Below, one piece after another: positions 48,680 to 59,900 of a stretch of DNA of 64,000 bases (positions within the stretch are counted from its first letter, which is position 1; every line of letters starts with the position of its first letter). The DNA comes from Cryptomeria japonica (lineage: Eukaryota > Streptophyta > Pinopsida > Cupressales > Cupressaceae): contig NC_081409.1 in the NCBI RefSeq assembly GCF_030272615.1, positions 915,473,340-915,537,339 of the forward strand. The letters run 5' to 3'. The notes below the pieces were generated by a model, which was given only the letters and a program-made list of their open reading frames with translations, ran no database searches and was not told the DNA's origin. The position numbers and the translations under genes are program-made.

Positions 48680-49530
48680 AAATCCCCCTTCCATTATGCT
48701 TTGATGAATGTCCATACCCTTTTCTAAAGCTCCCATTTTGGCATAGGCTAGGAGTAATTGACAAAGGTTGAGGAAATTGGCTTTACACCTGCAAATTGCA
48801 TTTTCTTGAAAGTTTCTAAAGCCTTTTCAACAAATCCATTTTCTGCATATCCTGCAAGTATTGCATTCCATGAGACCAAATTTCGTTGGGAAATTCGAAC
48901 GTCAAACAATTTACATGCATTATTTATGCCTCCACATTTTGCATATGTCTACGAGTGCAGTCACAACTAAATCTGACAAAATTCCCCTTTCGGTTATTCT
49001 TTGATGGATGATCATACCCTATTCCAACGCTCCCATTTGGCATAGGCACTGAGGATGTTGGAAAATGTTTTGGAATTTGGCTTTACACTTGCCAATTGTA
49101 TTTGCTTGAAAGTTTCTAAAGCCTTTTCAACAAATCCATTTTTTGTATACCCTGCAATCATGGTATTCCATGAAACCATATTTCTTTGAGGCATTTTGTC
49201 AAACAGTTCACCAGGTGCCTTGTTTATGTTTCCACATTTTGCATATACGTCTGCCAGAGTATTTATGACTATAATATCTGACACAAATCCCCCTTTCATT
49301 ATGACTTGATGGATGTCCAAAGCTCCCCATTTTGGTACAAACAGAGAGGATGCTGGAAAATGTCGTGGAATTTGGCTTTACGCCAGCCAATTGCATTTAC
49401 TTGAAAGTTTCTAAAGCCTTTTCAACAAATCCATTTTCTGCATATCGTGCAATATATGGTTTTGGAATTTAGGATGACTACCAGCTACATTTTCTTAAAA
49501 TTTTCTAAAGCCTTTTCAGCAAAGCTACAT
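48680..49530 (-). pseudogene. PPR protein pseudogene, tandemly duplicated fragment
   Basis: The best piece (49320-49012) reads VINTLADVYAKCGNINKA, then LFDKMPQRNMVSWNTMIAGY and GFVEKALETFKQIQLASVKP. These are the 35-residue PPR repeats of plant organelle RNA-binding proteins (PLS style). The same segment, marked by GCCTTTTCAACAAATCCATT on the + strand, recurs at 48821, 49121 and 49415, with a fourth partial copy at 49510. Spacings are about 300, 294 and 95 bases. All copies have frame breaks, with no N-terminal targeting signal and no E/DYW end. A captured host gene fragment inside the CACTA. Confidence 0.85.
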
Positions 49531-52058
49531 TTGCTTAAAAGTTTTGAGGCCTATGAACGCTGCATTGTTCTTGATCTTTTCTCTTTGTGTCTTGTCCTTT
49601 ATCTATTGGCATATGGGACCATGAATAATCCTGAATAATGTATAAGTGTCAATCTTTTCTTTATCTTCAAAACCATTATCTTTGAATGCTACAACAATAA
49701 ACACTGCAACAAGTGCATAGTCTTCTTATGTAACTGATGGTTGCGATTGTAGGCTTTAAAAGACTATTGTTTCCTGCTCATAAAGGAGTGTCATCCATAA
49801 CTTTTGAGTTGATTTGTCTATAAACTCTGGCTAGGGTTTCACTCTATTGTTTGGAGACTACTCTTTTCATTGTGTGACACTTTTTCGTTTGATGATGGGT
49901 TGACGTGATTCCAATTGGAGATCAAAGTAGATTCAATGTTGTATCTCCAATAGAAACAGATTTTGAAGAAAAGAAGAATTGATTGGTAGAATGTGCTAGT
50001 GAACAACCGGGAAATATGATTGTTAGCAGTGCAGATTTAGGATAGGCAGTCAGTATTTTGAGCATAACTTTGTCATATGATATCGGAATTGACTGATTCA
50101 AATTCAAGACAATGAAAAAAGTTTTTCAATCTGGAAAGACCTGTACCACCTTTTAAAATAATTATATTCTCCAAGTGATTACAGGTTTAAATATAATTGA
50201 CTTTATTATGATGATGATGATTACATATCATTATAATAAATCTTTGTTTTCATTGGCATCTATTTAAATACTTCAATTTTTTAAAAATTTCTAAGTATTT
50301 TAGTATTTTTCATTCTCTAAAGTTTATCTCCATTGTTTATTTTTTATTTTTTGTAAATTTAAATATAATATAAAAATATAAAAAATTATATTTGTGCCAT
50401 CTCTAGGTACTTATCTTAAACTTTTTCTAATAATGACATGTCCTGTAATCATCCATGTCTCCTGTACCAGCACCAACTCTCGTGCCATAATAACTAAGGT
50501 GAAGAATCAACGACAAACTAGGAACACCACCATTATTGATTCTTTCTATGAGTTGGGGAAACAATACCTCTCGTAATGACGTAGTTATTGTTTTCTTATA
50601 AACACAAGCAGTAAACTTATTGTAAAAGAGAGTTTGTTATAGGAGATCATTGGATGCTAGTGAATAGATACGAAGAGGCCTATGCTATTGTAGTAAGAGA
50701 AAGTGTGAGGATCCAATTGAGGCTTTCATTTGTTTTCAAACTATTTATCTTATAGTAGAAAATATCTAGGAAAAAATGGTAGTTATTGTAGCTTAGACTG
50801 GTTGGCGACCAATTTTTCATAGACTTGGGCATGAATCCCAAGGAATGGGAAAGTTATGTTTTTAATGTGTTAAAGTGAGGAGCTCTAGGTCATCTTCCTT
50901 TTCATTAATAAATTATGTTTTTAAAATACATATCTACCAGAGTGCCATATTTTCAGTGATCTGGTCCACCTGAGGTGAAATTCAACTACGAAAACCAGAG
51001 GAATAGATACTCTGAACCTTATACTCACCATGCCTTCAACTATGAGTACGATATCTAGTTAATAGATACATAACAAAGCATAGGACTATATGCAAATAAG
51101 ATAACCTAGCAGACTTATACACTGTTCTCAATCACAATGAGGCCACCTGGACCACTAGCCACATCAAAATTCAAACTAGGTTCTCTTGGTCAATGAGGAG
51201 ATGACCAACACATTTTCTCCTCTCCATTCTCTCTTTTTCCGCATGCAGAGATGGGGCTTTGAGAGGGGCATTCAAAATTATTACCACTTCAAGCAATTTG
51301 CATCTCTTCAGCAACAATACTGCTAGTAGCCACTAGCATTCTCTCTGCTACATTTGACAAGCATTGAAAATGAACCTCCCGCTTGTGAAAGGGAAGCATG
51401 CAAACAATATTTTGGACCTCATACCTTGCTACTGGGAGTGGGTTTCCATAGAAGGGTACAAACACTTCTAGGGCTTAATAAAGACACCCTAGGAAATCCT
51501 TCTTGCCAGCGTGTTAGACCAGCCTCTTAACCAAAAAAATATCAAACAGATTTGTGATAAACATTGATGACATATCAGTGTTTAACATTGCTACAGTTTC
51601 AACTTCAAGAAATTCAGAACCAATTATTTGCTTGATGGTGATATAGTACCTGCTAACTGTTTAGGAATATTGAAAATGATGCTTAGGTGCTGGTTTGAAA
51701 CAAGGCCCCAGAAAGACAATTCTTTGTTCTTGCTATAAAGATGGAACAATAACTCCAATTTTGAAATGGTAGGAGAATGACATAGATCAGATTGAGACAG
51801 ATGAAAGCATGAAACCAAGTCACTTCAATATAAAATCCTTTCATCAATGCTACACATGGGAGTGGGAGGTGATAAAAAAAGTTATTCTCAAGTCAGTATT
51901 TTATTTTCAAGACAATGAAAAAAGTTTTAAAATACAAAAACATAAAATGGATGGAAAAATCGTCACATGTTCTCAAGTATTATTCAGACTTAAATCTCAC
52001 TACTAAACTAAAGGGTGTTTTGAGACCCAAGATTCTTAATAATTAAATTATTCTTTAA
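49531..52058. other. CACTA interior, no gene seen
   Basis: AT-rich with scattered chance frames (49922, 50394, 51624, 51809), none with a domain. Confidence 0.5.
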
Positions 52059-52131
52059 AGGGTGCTAGCTCAAATGGAAGAGCACTTGCTTCACAAGCAG
52101 GAGGATGGTGGTTCAATTCCATCGTGCCCTA
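52059..52131 (+). tRNA. tRNA-Val (anticodon CAC), bacterial/organellar type
   Basis: Full cloverleaf. Acceptor AGGGTGC (52059-52065) pairs with GTGCCCT (52124-52130), with two G-T pairs. D arm GCTC/GAGC has an 8-base loop with GG at 52076. Anticodon stem CTTGC/GCAGG has loop TTCACAA, anticodon CAC at 52092-52094. Variable loop 5 bases. T arm GGTGG/CCATC with loop TTCAATT. Discriminator A; no encoded CCA. Near-consensus A box (TAGCTCAAATGG) and B box (GGTTCAATTCC). The AGGG start and GCTCAAATGGAAGAGC arm are unlike plant cytosolic tRNA-Val as I know it. It lies 354 bases inside the right end of the CACTA. No strong T-run follows, so expression is uncertain. Confidence 0.85.
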
Positions 52132-52455
52132 ACATGAATTAATCAATGATATTGTAGTTTATATTTAACAATATTGATTTATCTAAATAGTGAGCTATTT
52201 TTTAAAATTTATTGTTTTATATGATCTTTAGACAGACAAAAGTGGAATTCTCTCTAATAAGAAAATTGTTATCGTCTTAAGAAAGACAAGAAGTTGGATT
52301 AAAGACAATAATACTGATGTTTTTTATTGTCTCTATAAAGACAGTTTATTAAGACAATAATTTAAGACACCCGCTTAAAGACAATATTTAAGACAATACA
52401 TAAGTTTTATTTTGTCTCAAGTTAAGACAATTCACTCAAAATTTGTCTCAAATAT
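52132..52455. repeat. CACTA right subterminal repeat region
   Basis: From about 52230: repeated TTAAGACA, AAAGACAATA and TGTCTTAA on both strands, the expected transposase-binding subterminal repeats. Confidence 0.8.
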
Positions 52456-52485
52456 TGTCTTAAAACCCCCCTCTATTTGATAGTG
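52456..52485 (-). repeat. CACTA right terminal inverted repeat
   Basis: Minus strand CACTATCAAATAGAGGGGGG then TTTTAAGACA. At least ten GTCTTAA/TTAAGACA-type copies lie between 52230 and 52465, denser than at the left end. Confidence 0.9.
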
Positions 52486-52870
52486 TTAGCAACTTTGTTA
52501 TGTATACCTTTGTTATACCTGATGACCAAATAGAATTGTTGCAAGAATCCCATCCTCCGAAAATGTCATGACTATTGTAGCTTGGACTGTGATTGAAGAT
52601 ATTGTCAAGGTTGGTGATCTGTGTGGATAATTGTCTCTTTGCCCATCAAATAGTGTTTCCACTTCTTCACACTCTTACCCAAAGCATACAATTCTTTGTC
52701 ATGCGTAGGATAATTTCCTCCTACACCATTGAAGGTCTCAGAATGGTAACAAATTGATTTCCTTCTATGTATTAGCATTGCTCCCATGGCGTAATCAATT
52801 GCATCAGTTTCAATCTCAAATGGTTGTTGTAATTTTGGTAATACTAGATCTAATTAAGATGTCCAATCTA
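52486..52870 (-). pseudogene. gypsy RNase H fragment right of the CACTA element
   Basis: QQPFEIETDAIDYAMGAML, then NYPTHDKELYALGKSVKKWK and GKETIIHTDHQP, the standard Ty3/gypsy RNase H signature. It continues toward the CACTA border, with the following pol part on the other side at 40561-40878. Retroelement fossil. Confidence 0.85.
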
Positions 52871-53691
52871 ATTTTTTACAAATTCTTTTCAATCTTTAGA
52901 CAAATTTATCTTGGCATGGACACACATTTATGAATGAAACCAATAGAACCTATGAATGTCAATTACAAAATACTCTCCCAACGGAAGTAGTAATGGTACT
53001 TAAAAATTGTAGCAAGGAAGGTATAACCCATGAACTTAGGCCAAGTTTGTACATGAACTATCTTCTCATATGAGATGATCAAATCTTGCATCTAGGATTG
53101 ATAAACTAATAGTGATACATGGACATACCTCAAACCATGCTTGAGAATACTCTCAACATTGTTGGCCTTAGTAAAGGAAGAAAGAAACAACCATTTACTG
53201 AGTTTTTGGATAGTTTCAAGTCAAACCCCATGTGGGTTCCATTTCTTGTTCACACAATTGTAGAGCATACTTCAAGGAGAATTCTTCCAACAAAATACCT
53301 TATAAAAGTAAAATGTTATAGCCACTTACATGCAATATAAAACTTAGGGAAGGGTAAAACCTCCTTCATTGGGGAATCAAAGTCTATGCCTTGTGAAAAA
53401 TATTCAAAAGAAACTTACATGCCTACATGTTTGGAGGTTACATTATGAAAAGTCATCAAACTATCAACACCAATATGAACTATTGTGTTGAAGCCATTTG
53501 AAGCCATAAAATGCACTAGCTAAAGCACCACAATAAATGTGGAAGGGTTAAAGTTTCCATATGTGAAAGCTTTGGTTTCTCATAAGGATGGCAAAATATA
53601 TCTAGTAAAAAGAAACAAACCCAAGTAGAGCCAAGTCCTATCAAAGATTATATAGGAGTCGAATTGACTAAACTTTATTATCATATGTGTT

Positions 53692-53731
<40 letters not shown>
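52871..53731. other. old retroelement sequence and microsatellite
   Basis: No clear domain. The plus frame at 53119-53340 is unrecognised. (TA)n then (TG)n occupies 53691-53733. Confidence 0.45.

Positions 53732-53733
<2 letters not shown>
53691..53733 (+). repeat. (TA)n(TG)n microsatellite
   Basis: About 7 TA and 14 TG units, running straight into the copia LTR end. Confidence 0.95.
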
Positions 53734-53734
<1 letters not shown>

Positions 53735-54300
53735 TGGCGATGAACGAAATACTTAGAACTCGCTCAATTTACAATGAATAACAAATACCAGACATATTAA
53801 AACAAACGAAAAAAACAAGTAGTAAAACAACCTATCTACGTGGAAATGATGAAATATCCAACATTCCCCCCTTATTACATCATTTATTTAAATTACTAAT
53901 AACTAGATAATCATAAAAGCTTGTAAATTTCACACGTGTAAGAGGCTTGATGAAGATATCAGCATGTTGTTCCTATGTAGAGAAGAATTGAAGTTGAATG
54001 TTGTTTTGTTGAGCATGTTCTTCAATGAAGTGGCAATGAACTTCAATATGTTTGGTCTGTTCATGAAATAATAGATTGTGAATAAGCTTGAGAACACTCT
54101 AATTGTAACAGTAGAGGACCGTAGATTGGTTTTGTGGTACCCCCAATCCTTCTAGTATGCAACATAGTCAAACTGCTTCACACATGCTACTGCACTTGTT
54201 GCATGATATTTTTCTTCTATTGCAGAACTTGAGCAACTGTGGGTTGCTTCTTACTTCCTCAAGAAATAGGACCAAAACCTAAGAAGAAAACAAATCCAAA
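53732..54300 (-). mobile_element. copia 3' end with a 132-bp LTR and RNase H remnant
   Basis: LTR 53732-53863: minus strand TGTTGGATATTTC...ATCGCCAACA. Polypurine tract on the minus strand, AAGGGGGGAA, just right of it. To the right, minus-strand remnants of copia RNase H (near 54210, SSAIEEKYHATS; near 53960, ADIFIKPL). The LTR is very short for copia. Broken; 5' part absent. Confidence 0.75.
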
Positions 54301-54304
54301 TGTG

Positions 54305-55912
54305 GATTTCCTATCATCAATGCTAAATGGGTTGAGTATATTTGGAGTTTTAATTTTGTTTTGAAACATAAGAGTGGTCAAATGAATAAAGTTGATGCTT
54401 TAAGTAGGAAGAACTTGTTGCTTTGTGAGATACAAATTAATAATGTGGGTTTTGCAAGCTTGAAGGAATTGTATATAGAGGATGTTGATTTTAAGGAAGC
54501 ATATGAAGCTTGCCTTGATCCTATTTACAGGAATAGAGAGCCTTGTATGGACTACATGATTCAAGAAGGTTTTCTATTCAAGGGGGACAAGCTGTGTATT
54601 CCTCGAGGCTCCATGCAGGATAATTTGTTGAAGGAAAAACATAGTGGTAGTCTTGTTGGTCACTTTGGGAAGGATAAAGACTTATTTGCAATAAAGTACT
54701 CATTATTTTTATCCTAGGATGCATGCAGATGCGAGAAAGTATGTAGAGAAGTGCAGAATTTTTCAACTTGCTAAGGGGAGAAGCCAAAATGCTGGGCTTT
54801 ACCAGCCATTGCCAGTTCCAACCAGACCTTGGGATTCAGAAAGTATTGATTTTGTGTTGGTTTTTCCTCATACACAAAGGGGAAATGATTCAATCTTTGT
54901 GGTGGTAGATATATTTTTGAAAATGGTGCATTTCATACCATGTAAGAAGACTAGTGATACTAGTGACATTGCTAATTTTTTCTTTAAAGAACTTGTAAGG
55001 TTATATGGAATTCCAAGGAGTATAATTTTTGACAGGGATACAAAGTTTGTGGGTCATTTTTGGAGGGGCCTATGGAAGAAATTGGGCAAAAATCTGAATT
55101 TTAGTTCTGCATATCATCAACAAATGGATAGTCAGACTGAGGCTGTAAATAGAAGCCTTGGCGATTTGTTAGGATGTCTTGTTGGTAGTTCACTTGGAAG
55201 TTGGGATCTCATGTTGGCACAAGCAGAATTCACCTATAATGATTTACCAAATAAAAGTACAGGTTTCGGTGCTTTCTATGTGGTGTACGGTATGTACCTA
55301 AGGGATGTCTTTGAGCTTCATGATCTTGCTAGTGTGGAGAAGAGGATTGCAAATGGAGAGGACTTTTCCCAAGCTATTCATGATATTCAAGAGAAGGTGA
55401 AACAGAACATAAAAGACAACAATCAACAATACAAAAAGTATGTTGATCAAAAGAGGAGGTAGTTGTGATTTCAGATTGGAGATCTTGTGTTGGCTCATCT
55501 TTGTAAGGAGAGGTTTCTCACAGGAACGTACAATAAACTGAAAATGAAGAAAATTGGTCCATGCCAAGTCCTTAGGAAATTTTTTGTCAATGCTTATGAG
55601 GTTTCCTTGCATGCAGATCTACATATATCTCCCATTTTTAATATAGCAGATCTATATTCATATAAGGAGATGTAGAAGAGGATGGGATTGACACAACAAT
55701 TTCATCTCTAGAAAATCAGCCTGTAATAGTCTATGCTCCACCAAAAATAAAATGCATTCTAGATAAGAAGTTGTTGAAGAAGACCTATAAGCATGAGTAT
55801 TTTTAGTATCTTGTCAAATGGAGCAATCATTCCATTGAAGATGCTTCTTGGCTCACAAAGGATGAGATCAATAAACTGGGTCACTCAATGACAAATCTCA
55901 TGAGAAGGAGCT
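54305..55912 (+). mobile_element. Ty3/gypsy chromovirus, integrase to chromodomain
   Basis: Starts in the RNase H end (KWVEYIWSFNFVLKHKSGQM). Then the integrase zinc part (54400-54780), catalytic core (54719-55462: WDSESIDFVLVFPHT, FDRDTKFVGHFW, SAYHQQMDSQTEAVNRSL), C-terminal part (55487-55675) and a chromodomain (about 55760-55912: YLVKWSNHSIEDASWLTKDE). The chromodomain marks the chromovirus branch, which targets chromatin marks. Broken, about three interruptions; the gag-to-RT part is not present on this strand. Confidence 0.9.
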
Positions 55913-56750
55913 CATGAAATCATTCCACCTGGGGAGTCTTATGCAGGGGCATTCTATTCCTACAATTTTTGGTTTTATTTATGTTGTTGATATTTTTGTT
56001 TTTGTTTTGTTTCTTCGGAGTTGGGTGTTCTTCATTCTATGTTGCAGCATATCTCAAGTCTCTGATTACTACTATCACCTTGGAAAACATAATGCAAGGG
56101 AGGTTCTTGTCTCCTGTCACCCGAGTGATAAGAATTCAAATTGTACATGGTGCTTTAACTAATATGGGCGTTATTTTCTCCAAACCCGACAATGTTAATT
56201 GTCGGTTTGGTTTGTGTCGCCAATTAGGCAGTTTTTTGGGATGGAAGTCGACAATTCTAAGGAGGATTCAAAGGGTCACAAGTTGGTTGGCCATTGGTTA
56301 GTCGACTGTTGGAAACCCCAGTGACCGGTAAACTATATCAAGGTGGCCAATAGTTGGAGGAATGGTTGGACGATGAATGTGTAACCATAGAAGCTATTTG
56401 TAGAGGAGACATTGGTCGAAGGAATGAATGCCCTGAAGTTTCAGTGGACTATGGAAGATGATTGTTAAATGTTGCCAATATATTGATTGAGGAACCTCTG
56501 TAATTGATAAAACATAACAGTGGACATTTGTTTGATTCCCTGTCACAAATCAATAGGGGACTTTTGGATTTGAAATTCTTCCCATCTCTTTGAATGTGTA
56601 TGAAATTGCAGGGTATTTTATTGTTCTTAATTTTGATTAAAGTAAATCTATTCTTTATTTCTTGTTCAAACTGTTTGTCTGCAATAAGAAGGATTGATTG
56701 AATCGTGTTTGAAAGGTGAATTTGGTTAAGTGGCCAGTGAGGCTTCCATC
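55913..56750 (+). other. chromovirus 3' tail / LTR-like sequence
   Basis: Follows the chromodomain, so the polypurine tract and 3' LTR are expected here; a G-rich CACCTGGGGAG lies at about 55926. The LTR borders are not clear. No host gene seen; the frames at 55914-56301 are probably chance. Confidence 0.45.
56181..56209. repeat. hairpin, 12-bp stem with one bulge
   Basis: CAAACCCGACAAT, GTTA, ATTGTCGGTTTG: a 12-bp inverted repeat with one extra C in the left arm, in the chromovirus tail. Confidence 0.8.
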
Positions 56751-57919
56751 AATTATCTCAATCATTATATAATTATACTTAATTTGTGTATGTGGATAAT
56801 CAAATCCTATCAATTTATAATTATATTCATATATCACAGTTTATATGCATGTTATTTATGATAGGTTTCATCAAAGTCATTACTTGATTAGCCATATATA
56901 ACTGTATTCATTACTAAAGATTTTGAATCATTACTAAAGATTTTGAATTCTCTTATATTTCTAGTAATGAAGAATCCACACATTTTCTTGTCCATTCAGC
57001 ATGCAAATGGTCTCTCCATACTAATGTTTCAAGCAACTTATTAAGGTGTTCTACATCTTGACCTGTGACTGACTGTATTTAGATTTACATTTGAAACTAA
57101 TTTATCTTGCTTAGCATGGCCAAAAAATAAAGTGGCCTTTAGAGGATCATGTTTTTTGTTTCAGCGTTTGTGAGTTGACTGCATCTTTTATAATATCATT
57201 TGCTCATTCTCTTATGAAAACATTAGTTACAGACTATTTGTTTAAACTTGAATGATTTCTATCGTATTCCTCAAAGTTAAAGTTTAGAATAATGTTTATT
57301 CATCCTCTTTAAAAATTATGCCTATATCATTTCATATAAGATGGAGAATTTATGTCCAAAGTTATATTTGATGTCAAAAGACAATGCAAGTTGTAGTTGA
57401 GCTTATAAAACCTTTATAGCAGTAAACTTGTTCATACACAAAAGACAACTCTGTTTTTCTCTTTTGCAGACACACAAAATAAACTAAGTAAGATTTCTAT
57501 TCTAATAAATGCTAAATAAAAAAATCTCTCAATAGAGTAGCTGCCTTGTTTCATGTGAAGATAATAAAGAAAATTAAATATGCATAATATATTACAAAAT
57601 AAAAAGGACTGAAAAGGAATGTTGAATCCATTCGATCAACAGGCTGGACATACCACCAGTACAAGAGCCTTGCAGCAAATAAAGGAAAGACATGATTGAA
57701 CAGGGAAGTGGCAAGAACAGAGAGATTACAGGATATTCCAAGTAGCTTTTCCTGAACATATTTTCTTTAATTAAAATATATGTCTGGGAAAGCAAAATAA
57801 AGGAGAAATTAAACTAACATAGCAACTGGCAATCCAATTGCTCAAGGTTCAGTAGTGATACAGAGCTCCTATGCTTCCTTTTGAAAATGTACAGCGATGG
57901 GAGCTGTGCTTGAATATGA
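56751..57919. other. 3' flank of the LecRK gene, no other gene seen
   Basis: AT-rich. The first part of the LecRK 3' untranslated region must lie just below 57920. A minus frame at 57795-57592 has no domain. Confidence 0.5.
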
Positions 57920-59900
57920 TCAGGAGGAGATTTGAGATGAATTAACTGATTGAGATATGGAAGCAAGAGACGGGAGTGCATGGGTAGGCTCCGTTCTAAA
58001 TGAAGAAGAAACTGAAAGGTTGGCTCCATGAAATGCGGTATATGTTGGCACAGGTATTTCTGGAGGAAGATTAGGCACTCGATCTTCCAGCTTCAACAAC
58101 TTTACCACTTGCCTCATTTTGGGTCTTGCAACTGGATCTGGATGAGAGCACCACAACCCTATCCCTATCAATTGTTCCATTTCTAACCTTTCATACTCTC
58201 CATTCAATTTCTCATCAGCAGCTTCCAAAACTTTGCCTTGACCATAAAGATCCCATACCCACTCTGCAACCCTCATGTTATGCTCTTGCAAGCTCTTATC
58301 TACAGCTCTCCTTCCTGTAGCAATTTCCAAGGCCACGGCACCAAAACTGTAAACATCTGATTCAGGACTTGTTCTTCCTGTGGTAACAGACTCAGGAGCC
58401 ATATAGCCCAGGGTTCCAGCCGCTATTGTGGTCTGAGACAAACAATTGTGCTCCAATATGCGTGCCAAACCAAAGTCCCCAAGCTTTGCATTGAAATTGT
58501 TATCGAGCATAACATTGCTGGATTTTACATCCCTGTGTACAATACAGTGATCCCATTCTTCATGAAGATACAACAGCCCACAAGCTATTTCCAAAGCTAT
58601 TTGATACCTACGAGTCCAATGCAGTGGAGGAGAATCTCCTTTGATGAAAAGGTGTTTGTCTAGGCTTCCATTAGACATATACTCGTACACCAAAAGCAAT
58701 TCGCCTTTCTCATGACACCATCCCAAAAGCTGAACAAGGTTTCGATGCCTTACTCGACTAACAATACTTATTTCAGAGATAAATTCTTTTAACCCCTGTC
58801 TTGACCCTTGTGAGACGCGCTTGACAGCAACAACTTCATTTGTTTCTCCTATAACGCCTTTGTACACACCTCCAAATCCTCCTTGGCCCAGCTTTAAAGT
58901 TTCACTGAAATTGTCGGTTCCGGCCTTGAGATCCTCCAGCTTATATCTACTTGGACCTTGGTCTACAAGCCTGTCAATCTCTATCTCATTGTCTTCACAT
59001 GTTTGTTCGCTGCTGCTTTGCAATCTCATGACGATGGCGAACAACCTCCACATCACAACTACCCCTGCTAAACAAAGAAATACCCCTACAATCGTCACAA
59101 TTTTTTTTTTTTTTGGAAGACTTCCTAGTTTTGGTCTTGGTACTGAAGCTCCATGAAAGGATTGTGTGGGTAACACTGAAATTTTCAGCAGAAGCAGAAA
59201 TCCCTACGACAAAATCATCAGGAAGATAAGTGGAGATATCCAAAGGATGCGCGAGAATGGGATCTACTTGGGACATAGAGCTATTGGAGGCTTTTGAGAA
59301 GAATATTTGCAGGTATTTTTTAATACAGTTATAATCTATGCGTGCATGCCACAGCGTCCTATCGTTTAATGGTGCATTCAAGTTCGTGTAATTTAAAGTC
59401 GGATTAGGACGATAGCCACCAACATCGGTGTAAACCTTATTGTTACTATAAAATTCAACTGCGACAACGCCGACTGAGAGAGATCCATTACCAGGAAGAC
59501 CGCTGAAAGAATTTACTGAGTGAGCACTTGTCGCCATTTCTTTCGATGTCATGAAGAAAGAGATTCCACCGTATGGATAAACATTAGGGCTATGGTTATA
59601 ATATTTCAATACAAACTGAAAATCTGTAGTGAAGCTGTCAAGAGAGGACAGGCTAATGGTCTGGCTGTAAACAACTCTGCCTGAGGTTTTGTTGGTCAAT
59701 TTGTAGTGAGGATTTGTAATGTTTGTCAGATGGACTTCATGTCTAGACATTGTGGCATCATTTACACAGAGAATGTCGCTTGTATTGCAACTCCTGAATT
59801 GAGGAAAGCTGAAGTTTACGCCTGCGGACTGCCCCATTAAAATGGGGATCATTGCGTAGACCATATAAAACACAGCAATTAATAGGGCAGACCTAGCCAT
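57920..59900 (-). CDS. L-type lectin-domain receptor-like kinase (LecRK), one frameshift
   Basis: Plasma-membrane receptor kinase with an extracellular legume-lectin domain. The start at 59900 gives a signal peptide (MARSALLIAVFYMVYAMIPI). Lectin domain at about residues 28-258 (FSFPQFRSCNTSDILCVNDA; LPDDFVVGISASAENFSVTH). Then a Lys-rich stop-transfer region coded by A14 (59101-59114). Just after it comes the membrane helix (IVTIVGVFLCLAGVVVMWRL). The kinase has GQGGFGGVYKG, VAVK, HRDVKSSN, GDFG and APES, so it looks catalytically whole (RD type), ending at 57920. Lectin and kinase lie in different frames that meet in the A-tract; 13 or 16 As would fit, so this is either a real one-base mutation or a sequencing slip. 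About 660 residues and no intron, both normal for LecRKs. The lectin lacks usual metal/sugar residues (YGG for GDG, VEFYS for VEFDT). Confidence 0.9.

Larger units (their letters stand above)
40879..52485. mobile_element. CACTA (En/Spm-type) DNA transposon, 11.6 kb, carrying gene fragments
   Basis: The left end reads CACTACTACACAAAGGAGG. The right end on the minus strand reads CACTATCAAATAGAGGGGGG. 22 of the first 30 bases match, including TTTAAGACA at bases 22-30. The 3-bp flanks 40876-40878 and 52486-52488 are both TTA, the CACTA target-duplication length. TTAAGACA/TGTCTTAA motifs cluster at 40905-41010 and 52230-52465. Gypsy pol sequence runs up to both ends. No TNP2/DDE transposase frame is seen, so it is non-autonomous or its transposase has decayed. 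Contents: GC-rich island, LRR fragment, tandem duplications, copia RNase H fragment, PPR array and tRNA-Val. Confidence 0.9.

Noticed and set aside
40879-52485. Mutator-like (Pack-MULE) element carrying gene fragments
   Set aside because: Ends are CACTA with a 3-bp duplication; MULEs have long inverted ends and 9-bp duplications.
57814-59156. Small frames inside the LecRK on both strands
   Set aside because: Shadows of the kinase and lectin coding sequence.
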